Position numbers and translations under genes: made by a program
IMG/VR virus record: IMGVR_UViG_3300042445_000658
Coordinates: 1-30,585 of that record
Length of the DNA: 30,585 nt
Origin: a virus
Strand: one strand, 5' to 3'
Shown here: positions 1-7,364 of the stretch, piece after piece
Layout of the letters: every line of letters starts with the position of its first letter
Position numbering within the stretch: position 1 is the stretch's first letter
Notes under the pieces: model-generated
Database searches by the model: none
What the model was told of the DNA's origin: nothing
The model's input: only the letters and a program-made list of their open reading frames with translations

Positions 1-90
1 GACGTGCCATTATTTGTTCCCAAATTACCGAATCTAAATTTTGGCCCCATTGATCCATGGTCAAATTTGAACCGCACCCCAAACAATTAG
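1..90 (+). CDS. 3' end of an upstream gene, possibly terminase small subunit
   Basis: The window opens inside a reading frame that stays open for 29 codons and stops at TAG 88-90, overlapping the start of the large terminase gene by 34 bases. The other two plus frames close within about 50 bases. The peptide is Pro/Asn-rich (it contains VPLFVPKLPNLNFGPIDPW) and has no recognisable motif. Position directly before terL is where the small terminase subunit usually sits, so that is the likeliest identity, but it rests on context alone. The fragment is short enough to be open by chance. Confidence 0.4.
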   Translation, partial: DVPLFVPKLPNLNFGPIDPWSNLNRTPNN

Positions 91-1325
91 AATTCATGGA
101 GGCCGTTTTCGGCGGAGGTTATGAATCATTGTTGTATGGCGGCGCGGCGGGTGGCGGGAAATCTTATGTGTCATTGGCCACATTGATATTGTTGGCCAAG
201 ATTTTCCCCAATTCCAAGTCACACGTGATACGCGAATCGTTGCCGTCGTTAAAGCGGACCACCATTCCAACGTTTTTCAAGTTATGCCCGAAGTCATTTA
301 TCCGCTCTTATCACCAAACGGACCACATTGTCACGTTCGTAAATGGTTCAACCCTGGAGTTTTTCCCCGAAAATTACAACATGGACAAAGATTTGACGCG
401 ATTTGACGGATTGGAAACGAATTTTTTCTTAATTGAGGAAGCCCAGGAAGTTCAAAAAAAGACCTTTGAAAAATGCAAATTGAGGGTTGGCCGTCACATT
501 ATACCAAACCAACCGCCCCGTTTAATTTTATTGACATGCAATCCGTCGCAGACGTGGACCAAAACCGAATTCCATGAACCCGCAATGGCGGGAACATTGC
601 CAACGTCTTATTTCTACAAACGCGCGTTAATGATTGACAATCCAACATTACCGACCGAGTATTTGGCCGCCATGGAAAATTTGGACGAAATGACCCGCGC
701 GGTGTTCGTCAATGGGGATTGGGACGTGATTGACGTGGACCGCCCGTTCGCTTATGCGTTCAACAAGTTCAAGACAGTCAAACCAAACGTGGAAATCAAC
801 CCAAAGGAACCAATCATTTTGTCGTTCGATTTCAACGTCGATCCGATTACGTGTATTGCGGGGCAATCATACAACGATAAAATCCGAATCATTCGGGAAT
901 TCAGATTGAGGAATTCGGACATTTTCCAATTGTGCGAAACGATTCGTGTGGCGTTTGGGGACAAATTTTTTATTATCACGGGTGACGCGTCGGGGGCCAA
1001 CCGTTCCGCCATGACCAAGGGCGCGTTGAATTATTACATGATTATTCGCGACGAATTGGGGATCCCCAAATCCGCGTTCAAAGTTCCAAGCGTGAACCCG
1101 TCAATTAAGAATTCGCGGGTATTGCTCAATTCAATGTTGGAAAAACACCCCAATTTAATTATTGATTCGAGTTGTCAATTTCTTATTCATGATTTGCAGA
1201 ACGTCGAAACAACGGCCAATGGGGACATTGACAAAGGCCGCGACGCCTCGTTGACCCATTTGTTGGATTGTTTTCGTTATTATCTGTGGACATTCCACAA
1301 CGATTTCATTCGTTTTATGAAATGA
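57..1325 (+). CDS. terL: Terminase large subunit (packaging ATPase and nuclease)
   Basis: This 422-residue protein pumps phage DNA into the procapsid through the portal and cuts it. The N-terminal ATPase has a Walker A loop GGAAGGGKS at residues 28-36, a Walker B strand FFLIEE at 123-128 whose second Glu is the likely catalytic base, and a coupling motif LLTCNPSQ near 158-165. The C-terminal RNase H-like nuclease shows the expected acidic residues: D258 in SFDFNVD, D310 in ITGDASG, and D404 in HLLDCFRYY (or D396 just before it). Length is normal for TerL. The start at 57 lies a few residues before the first conserved block (PHPKQLEF). A promoter-like motif follows the gene, so the tail genes may have their own transcription. 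Confidence 0.95.
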   Translation: MVKFEPHPKQLEFMEAVFGGGYESLLYGGAAGGGKSYVSLATLILLAKIFPNSKSHVIRESLPSLKRTTIPTFFKLCPKSFIRSYHQTDHIVTFVNGSTLEFFPENYNMDKDLTRFDGLETNFFLIEEAQEVQKKTFEKCKLRVGRHIIPNQPPRLILLTCNPSQTWTKTEFHEPAMAGTLPTSYFYKRALMIDNPTLPTEYLAAMENLDEMTRAVFVNGDWDVIDVDRPFAYAFNKFKTVKPNVEINPKEPIILSFDFNVDPITCIAGQSYNDKIRIIREFRLRNSDIFQLCETIRVAFGDKFFIITGDASGANRSAMTKGALNYYMIIRDELGIPKSAFKVPSVNPSIKNSRVLLNSMLEKHPNLIIDSSCQFLIHDLQNVETTANGDIDKGRDASLTHLLDCFRYYLWTFHNDFIRFMK

Positions 1326-1328
1326 TTT

Positions 1329-1342
1329 TTGACGTATTTTTG
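1329..1342 (+). promoter_or_regulatory. Promoter-like motif, TTGACGTATTTTTG
   Basis: The last eight bases fit the Bacteroidota -7 element TAnnTTTG and lie 35 bases before the ATG of the next gene, in a 52-base gap. The preceding TTGACG is shared with copies at 15341 and 22474. A -33 element is weak here (TTTA near 1314). It would drive the chaperone and tail genes. Confidence 0.55.
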
Positions 1343-1377
1343 GGGAAATTAAATAAGCAAACCCAAAGAACAACAAA

Positions 1378-2007
1378 ATGAAATGGTTCAAACGACAACA
1401 ACCGCATGTTGAACAATCCCAACAACATGTGACGGGATCCAAAATCCCATTGAAAAAAGTATTCACGGAGGCCGACGGAACCGAGTGGTTCGAATACCAC
1501 AACCCAATGACCATTCCCGCAAAACGCGCAATTTCCGCAGAGGTCGCAACCAGGTTCGTCGAAATGAACATGACCAAAGACCAATTGAGTACAATTATCG
1601 AGGCCATGAAGAAATCCGCCAATGGTGGAAACATTGTCGAAATGTTCCATTTGTTGGCTGAAATGGAATTCCGTTTGGAATTTATTGGCGAAGAACAAAC
1701 CATGATCGAATTAGCCGCGTGTTATTTCGTGATAAAAGGCGAGGACGAAACCGAATTTTCGGACGTTTGGAAACAAATAAAAATTGAACGGATCAAATCC
1801 AATTCGGAGGCGTCCGATTTTTTTATCCAAAGGGCGTTCGTACACACAACCAAATATTCCGAAATGTCCGACAACGATATTCACGAATATTTGAGAGCGA
1901 ACGTCCCCGCAAACGAACGGTTTCGTCAAATTTTGCAACGATTGAGATCGGGCGATATATTGACGAAATCCAATATGTTAACCAAATCATTTGTGAAAAC
2001 CGAGTGA
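1378..2007 (+). CDS. Putative tail assembly chaperone (G-like product)
   Basis: This 209-residue protein is unrecognised by motif. It is mostly helical and charged, and sits between the terminase and the tape measure gene, where long-tailed phages encode the tail assembly chaperone that binds the tape measure protein before tube polymerisation. Supporting that role, codons 148-149 contain a run of seven T at 1818-1824 in the correct phase (T TTT TTT) for -1 slippage, and the -1 frame is open from 1788 to 2117. A slip would replace the last 60 residues with a 97-residue tail, giving about 246 residues. Slippage well before the zero-frame stop is unusual for G/GT genes, and there is no canonical heptamer closer to that stop. 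Function is inferred from position and this arrangement. Confidence 0.6.
   Translation: MKWFKRQQPHVEQSQQHVTGSKIPLKKVFTEADGTEWFEYHNPMTIPAKRAISAEVATRFVEMNMTKDQLSTIIEAMKKSANGGNIVEMFHLLAEMEFRLEFIGEEQTMIELAACYFVIKGEDETEFSDVWKQIKIERIKSNSEASDFFIQRAFVHTTKYSEMSDNDIHEYLRANVPANERFRQILQRLRSGDILTKSNMLTKSFVKTE
1818..1824 (+). other. Candidate -1 ribosomal frameshift site T_TTT_TTT
   Basis: Seven consecutive T bases fall as GAT TTT TTT ATC in the zero frame, the X XXY YYZ arrangement for tandem -1 slippage. The -1 frame has a TGA at 1785-1787 and then no stop until TAA at 2115-2117, so a slip here would be productive. I did not identify a downstream pseudoknot by eye. Confidence 0.45.
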
Positions 2008-2012
2008 CCGAA

Positions 2013-2117
2013 ATGAAAGCGTTGGAATCGTTGTCAATTGACGAATATTATCAAACGATTTCAACATTTTTCAAGATCGTGGACGAACGGAATGAAGCAA
2101 TGGAAAAAAATAAATAA
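2013..2117 (+). CDS. Small ORF or T-like frameshift extension of the tail chaperone
   Basis: An ATG five bases after the preceding stop begins a 34-residue frame (MKALESLSIDEYYQTISTFF then an acidic Lys-ending tail), ending 11 bases before the tape measure start. It could be a free small protein. The same frame is open back to 1788, and the stretch just before the ATG (EIGRYIDEIQYVNQIICENR) also reads like a real amphipathic helix, so it may instead be the C-terminal part of a frameshifted GT-type chaperone. The peptide is helical and acidic, as expected for a segment that binds a tape measure. Confidence 0.5.
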   Translation: MKALESLSIDEYYQTISTFFKIVDERNEAMEKNK

Positions 2118-2128
2118 AACACCAAACC

Positions 2129-5100
2129 ATGGCAGAGGTTAAAAATATATTGTTCAAGTTACAAGCCGACACGTCACAAATGCGTCGCGAATTGGACGCA
2201 ATCAAAACGGGAATAACCAACGTTGGAACCGCAACCAAACAAACGGAATCCGCAGTTTCGGGATTGAAGAAAACATTGGCGGGGGCCGCCGCCGCGTTTG
2301 GTGGTATTTCAGTCGCCGCCGCTGCAATTGATTTCGGTAAGGGAGCAATCCAGGCGGTTGCGGATTATGAAAACGTTCAAATTTCATTGGAAACGTTTTT
2401 GGGTTCCGCGGACAAAGCCAAAAAAACATTCAAGGAATTGGAGGAATTTTCCATTAAGACACCGTTCACCCCCGAACAAGTCAACCAAGCGGGAAAGGCG
2501 TTGTTGGCGTTCGGTGAACCCGTGGATCAATTGACCACGACGTTGGGACGGATTGGTGACGTGTCGTCGGCAACGGGCAAAGATTTTAATGAATTAGCGG
2601 TTATTTATGGAAAGGCCCGTGTTCAAGGAACATTGTTCGCCGAGGATATAAACCAATTGACCGAGGCGGGTGTCCCGATCATTGGGGAATTTGCCAAACA
2701 ATTGGGCGTGTCCGAAAAGGAGGTCAAAAAATTAGGATCCGAAGGAAAAATTTCATTCGCCAATCTCGAAAAGGGATTCCAATCGTTGACGTCGGAGGGT
2801 GGACGGTTTTTCGGTTTGACTGATAAGTTGTCGCAATCAACCACGGGTCGTTTGTCCACATTGGAGGGAAATTTCACCGAGTTAAAACGATCCATTGGCC
2901 AGGGTTTATTGCCCGTTTTCGAATCGTTGGTGGGCGTTGCGTTTGACGTGATTGACGGATTGAGAGCAATCCCCGCATTTGTTGAAGAAAACCGCCGAAC
3001 ATTATTGTTGTTGGCGGGTGTTGTGGCGTTTTATGTTGGCCAAAGAAAAGCCGCATTACAAGCCGAAATACTTTATGAAGCCCGTTTCAAGTTGTTGTTG
3101 ATCCGTGAACAATTGGGATTGGCAATCACCAAAGCCAAGGCGTTTTTCACACGGGCGGCGGCAACGGCCACGAACGTATTGACGGGGGCCACGTCGGCCC
3201 AAGCGGTGGCGGCGCGTGGCGCAACGGCGGCCCAAGCGGCGTTGAATGGGGCAATGAAAGCGAATCCAATCGGATTGGTGATTGGTGCGGTGACTACATT
3301 GTTGGCATTGTTCCCCGATTTCATTTTTGGGGCGGAGGACGCCGCAGCGGCGACACAACAATTGTCGTTGGAACAACAAGCCGTCGCGGATTTTACGGAA
3401 ATCATGAACAAAAAAATCGCCGACGAACAAGTTGAATTGGACGGTTTATTTAACGCGTTACGAAATACCAACGCGGGAACGGCGGAACGTTCGCAGTTGA
3501 TCAATGAAATCAATTCGAAATATGGGACAACGTTGACCAATTTGAAAAACGAAAAGGAATTCGTTGAACAATTGGACATCGCGTATCAAAATTTGATTAC
3601 CCAAATCCGAAACAAAGCGGCCGCAGAGGCAAAAACCCAGGTGATAACCGATTTAATCGCAAAACAAATCCGCGCCCAACAGTTTTTGGAAAATTCATAT
3701 TCGGGTTTGGCTCAATCATTAGGTCAAGGATCTGAAACCGCTAAAAAAATCTATGCGGGTTTATCCGCTGAAAACAAAAAATTGGTTGACGGATTACTTG
3801 CGGGAAATAAAAAGGCAGCCAAGGAATTGAACGAAAACCCATGGGGATTAAGTGGGGCGGAACAACAAGCGGCGGGGGCATTAAATAATTTGGACAACAT
3901 AACAACGTCAATCTCAAACGTTGATAATCCGTTTTTACAGTTATCCCAAGGTGAAACCGACGCGTTGGCAAAGATTGAGGAGGAAACGGGATCCGCGGTT
4001 TCGAGTTACCAATTCTTTTTAGATCAATACGAAGCCACAACCCGCGGAATCGCCGCCGTTGACGCCGCGTATATTGTCGGCGCAAACGCAAAAGGAACGA
4101 CGCGAACATTTACAAGTGAATCGTCCGCCAAAACCGCCGAAAAATTAAAAGAGGCCCAGGACAAATTGAAATTTTCGTTACAACGCGAAATCGATAAACA
4201 AGTCCTCGAATTAAAATTCCAACCCGCATTGTTGGCGGATCCGAAAAACGTCGAACAAGCGGTGGACCAAGCGCAAAAAATAGGGCAAAAACAACGTGAA
4301 ATTTTTGAACAAGAGATCGCCCAAAGGATTGAGGATTCAAAAGCGGAGGGAACATTCACGACCGCGATCGCGTTACAATTTGGCCAATTAAGAAAAAACG
4401 GATTGGAAATTTTAGCCGCAGAAACCGAAAACGCAATCACCAAGATTAAAGAGGACGCGGAAAAAAAGAGGTTGGCGACATTGGATCAAATCGCCGCCGT
4501 GGAATTGGAACGCCAATTGACGTTGGTGGAACAAAACACTCAAACATTGGAGGGGCAAAGGTCCAAATTGATTAAAGATTTGGCCGACGCCCGTGGAACC
4601 GAGGAACAAAATCGAATCCGTCAACAGTTGAATGATAATTTGAAATTGATTCAAGATTCATTGACCAACGAACAAGGCGTAAGAATTAAAGCCATTGAAG
4701 CGGATCGGGACGCGGAATTGAAAAATACTGAATTGACATTGGAGGAACGAACGTTGATTGAAAAACAAGCGGATTTGGAAATCTTAAAAACCAAAAACGA
4801 TTTTCACGATCGGTCAATCAAATTATTGGAGGACGAAACCGACAAAACAAAAGAGGAAACGGAAAAACGCAAACAAGCGATCACCCAGGGAATCGAGGAC
4901 GTTTTGAAGGCGACATTGGATTTGGCCAACGCGGTGATTGACGCACAAATTCGCCAAACCGACGCGGCCATTTCAGCACAACAAAAGCGTGTGGACGCCG
5001 CCGCAACCATTGCAGAAAAGGGAAACGCCGAGTTGTTACAAATCGAAGAAACCCGTTTACAAAAGTTGAACGAACAAAAGGCGAAATTCGTCCGCGCACA

Positions 5101-5599
5101 ACAAGGATTGGCCGCCATTGAGTTGGTTGCCAATTCAGCCGTGGCAATTTCGAAAGCCGCCGCCGAGGGTGGGGCCGCCGCACCGTTCACCATTGCCGCG
5201 ACATTGATCGCATTGGCCGCGGGATTGGTTGCCGCAAGGGCCCAAGCCAGGGCCGCCGCGGGATCGTTTGCCGAGGGGGGTTACACGGGCGACGGTGGGA
5301 AATATGAAGCGGCGGGGGTTGTTCACCGTGGGGAATTTGTCATGACCAAAGAAAAAACGCGCCAATGGCGTCCATTATTGGAGGCAATTCACGCGGGTCG
5401 TGATCCAATGTTGGCCAAGGGATTGAATGATCGTGTTATTGCGATAAACAATAAATCCATGGATTCAAAATTGGAACGAATTGAAATGGCAATCCGTCAA
5501 CAAAAGGGTTTGACATTATCGATTGACGAACGCGGGATCAACGGAATCGTTTCGAAATTGCAGTATAAAGAACAACGAATTCGAAACAAAGCCAAATGA
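2129..5599 (+). CDS. Tail tape measure protein
   Basis: At 1156 residues, this is the longest gene in the window. It runs through the tail tube, sets tail length and takes part in DNA ejection. The N-terminal 270 residues match the TP901/lambda-like tape measure core: NILFKLQADTSQMRREL, an Ala/Gly-rich hydrophobic stretch near 50-75, then a helical domain with FEDINQL-like (FAEDINQLTEAGVP) sequence. Hydrophobic segments occur near 290-305 and 380-400. A long charged helical region rich in Gln, Lys and Glu spans about 660-930, followed by a second Ala-rich segment near 1010-1060. The C-terminus has the Gly/Tyr signature AEGGYTGDGGKYEAAGVVHR. Start context is ACCAAACCATGG without a Shine-Dalgarno. 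Its stop overlaps the next start (ATGA). Confidence 0.93.
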   Translation: MAEVKNILFKLQADTSQMRRELDAIKTGITNVGTATKQTESAVSGLKKTLAGAAAAFGGISVAAAAIDFGKGAIQAVADYENVQISLETFLGSADKAKKTFKELEEFSIKTPFTPEQVNQAGKALLAFGEPVDQLTTTLGRIGDVSSATGKDFNELAVIYGKARVQGTLFAEDINQLTEAGVPIIGEFAKQLGVSEKEVKKLGSEGKISFANLEKGFQSLTSEGGRFFGLTDKLSQSTTGRLSTLEGNFTELKRSIGQGLLPVFESLVGVAFDVIDGLRAIPAFVEENRRTLLLLAGVVAFYVGQRKAALQAEILYEARFKLLLIREQLGLAITKAKAFFTRAAATATNVLTGATSAQAVAARGATAAQAALNGAMKANPIGLVIGAVTTLLALFPDFIFGAEDAAAATQQLSLEQQAVADFTEIMNKKIADEQVELDGLFNALRNTNAGTAERSQLINEINSKYGTTLTNLKNEKEFVEQLDIAYQNLITQIRNKAAAEAKTQVITDLIAKQIRAQQFLENSYSGLAQSLGQGSETAKKIYAGLSAENKKLVDGLLAGNKKAAKELNENPWGLSGAEQQAAGALNNLDNITTSISNVDNPFLQLSQGETDALAKIEEETGSAVSSYQFFLDQYEATTRGIAAVDAAYIVGANAKGTTRTFTSESSAKTAEKLKEAQDKLKFSLQREIDKQVLELKFQPALLADPKNVEQAVDQAQKIGQKQREIFEQEIAQRIEDSKAEGTFTTAIALQFGQLRKNGLEILAAETENAITKIKEDAEKKRLATLDQIAAVELERQLTLVEQNTQTLEGQRSKLIKDLADARGTEEQNRIRQQLNDNLKLIQDSLTNEQGVRIKAIEADRDAELKNTELTLEERTLIEKQADLEILKTKNDFHDRSIKLLEDETDKTKEETEKRKQAITQGIEDVLKATLDLANAVIDAQIRQTDAAISAQQKRVDAAATIAEKGNAELLQIEETRLQKLNEQKAKFVRAQQGLAAIELVANSAVAISKAAAEGGAAAPFTIAATLIALAAGLVAARAQARAAAGSFAEGGYTGDGGKYEAAGVVHRGEFVMTKEKTRQWRPLLEAIHAGRDPMLAKGLNDRVIAINNKSMDSKLERIEMAIRQQKGLTLSIDERGINGIVSKLQYKEQRIRNKAK

Positions 5600-7353
5600 A
5601 CACGTCAATCAAAATAAAATTGAACGGGGTGTGGATCACGGGTCGCATTGACGGGACCGCCACATTTGAGGTCACATTGCGACGCGCCGACGCCAATGGT
5701 CAAACGGCCAAATCTTATTCGTCGGAATTGACATTTTACGACGACGGGTATCAAATTTTGAAAACCGCATTGATTGACGACCCGAATGGATTCGCGAATG
5801 AAATCCCCATTGAAGTGTGGGACGACTGTTGTGGGACCGCTCAATTCGTTGGTGTGATTAAAGGCGACGCCATTGATTGGTGTGAACCCGATTGTTCCAT
5901 TTCGGCCAACATGATCGAAAAAACGCCCGAATTTAATTGCGTTCAATCAACCATTTTGTGGGACAATTGGAACGGGTTTTTGAACCAAAATCGACCCGCG
6001 GTTCGATATTGCATTGACCACCGCCCCGCATTTATTCAAATTGTTATTTTATGGGTGGCGTTTTTGTTGGCCCTAATTGTTGATCTTATTTTATATCCGT
6101 TGGCCATTATTTTCACCCCATTGTTGGCCGTTATTTATCTTTTGTGTTCGATTGTTTGCGCGATCCCAGGAACGGATTGTTCACAAAGCGATTGCAATGA
6201 ATCGAATTTTTCCCCATGGGGTGCGTTCGATTTGATTGCAGATATAAACGCCGAAATTGCTGAATGGGTGATCCCATGCGGTTGGTATCACCCGTCCGCA
6301 TTGGTTCGCGATTACGTCAAAAATGTTTGTGGAAAATGTGGATTGACATTTCAGTCGTCCATTTTGAACGATCCCGCGTCGCCATATTGGAACACCGTAT
6401 TGTTGTCGGCGCAAGTCCGCAGAGGATTCAAAAAAGACGAAACCAATTTCATGTTGATTTCGGAAAATTTGCCCGTGGAAACATTGTCGTCGTTTTTGGA
6501 CAACATTTTGAAACCAACATTCAACGCGGATTGGCGGATCATTGGGAACAATTTAGTGTTCGAACGAAAAGATTTTTTTCAAGGAACAACACCATGGATT
6601 GACGCGATTGATTTATTGAACAACAACATGATCGCAGAAAACAAAATTTGTTATTCATGGATTGATCGCGAACGTTGGGCGTTTGGCCGCTTCGAATATC
6701 AACCCGACGCCCAAGAATATTTGGGGAATGAAGCCGCCCCACGATTCAATGACATTATTGATTTCAATGTCCCATTCAACCCGTCACAGTCGGGACAATA
6801 CACGGTTTCGTTGCCGTTGTCACCCGTTCGAACCAGGGAGGACGGAATCCGTCAAAATTTTTACGAATATTTCGAAAATTGGGCGGGTGGGATTGTGAAT
6901 TCATTTTTCGGTGGCGCGTTGTCCGATTATTCGGACGCCATGTTAATGAACGACGACACCGCGTTCAATTACAAATTATTGATTTGGGACGGCGACAACA
7001 TGCAAAACGCCGCCGTAAAAGGTAATTATTCAGATTCATTCACGGGTGGATCCGTTGTTGTCAATGGGACGACCATTCCAACAAACGCCCGATACAATTA
7101 TCCGTTTTGGTTCAAGGAAAACAACGCGAATAATTTGTACACATTGTTTCACTACATTGACGATCCAAGACAACCAACCGCGACACAATTCAATTTTGAT
7201 TTCGCGTTTGAATTTTCATGTAATGATTTGGCCAATTTTGATTGGGCCAAAACAGTTAGATTGCCAAAAAATGGATCCGTGGTTTATGGCCAAATCACGG
7301 AGGTTAAATTGAATTTTGTGACACGGGTGGCCACGGTGTCGGGAATTGTCTAA
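5596..7353 (+). CDS. Tail tip or baseplate protein with internal hydrophobic segment
   Basis: This 585-residue protein is not recognised by name. It starts inside the tape measure stop codon (ATGA overlap), the place of distal tail or hub proteins. Residues 1-110 look beta-rich with paired cysteines (DDCCG, DWCEPDCS). Residues 146-192 form a long hydrophobic stretch long enough for two membrane passes, unusual in a tail structural protein. Another cysteine cluster follows (CSQSDCN). The C-terminus is beta-rich and ends GQITEVKLNFVTRVATVSGI. The hydrophobic region could be buried in the tail and inserted into a host membrane at ejection, which is a guess. Confident as a virion protein by position; exact role open. 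Confidence 0.75.
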   Translation: MNTSIKIKLNGVWITGRIDGTATFEVTLRRADANGQTAKSYSSELTFYDDGYQILKTALIDDPNGFANEIPIEVWDDCCGTAQFVGVIKGDAIDWCEPDCSISANMIEKTPEFNCVQSTILWDNWNGFLNQNRPAVRYCIDHRPAFIQIVILWVAFLLALIVDLILYPLAIIFTPLLAVIYLLCSIVCAIPGTDCSQSDCNESNFSPWGAFDLIADINAEIAEWVIPCGWYHPSALVRDYVKNVCGKCGLTFQSSILNDPASPYWNTVLLSAQVRRGFKKDETNFMLISENLPVETLSSFLDNILKPTFNADWRIIGNNLVFERKDFFQGTTPWIDAIDLLNNNMIAENKICYSWIDRERWAFGRFEYQPDAQEYLGNEAAPRFNDIIDFNVPFNPSQSGQYTVSLPLSPVRTREDGIRQNFYEYFENWAGGIVNSFFGGALSDYSDAMLMNDDTAFNYKLLIWDGDNMQNAAVKGNYSDSFTGGSVVVNGTTIPTNARYNYPFWFKENNANNLYTLFHYIDDPRQPTATQFNFDFAFEFSCNDLANFDWAKTVRLPKNGSVVYGQITEVKLNFVTRVATVSGIV

Positions 7354-7364
7354 ATTTGTAAAAT

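Noticed and set aside
1155-1703. Minus-strand ORF over the terL end and chaperone start
   Set aside because: It crosses two plus-strand genes and a promoter-like gap, with no domain pattern. It is best explained as a shadow.
1928-1934. AAATTTT as the frameshift heptamer of the chaperone gene
   Set aside because: It is in the wrong phase for -1 tandem slippage (the zero frame reads CAA ATT TTG); the T7 run at 1818 is in phase.
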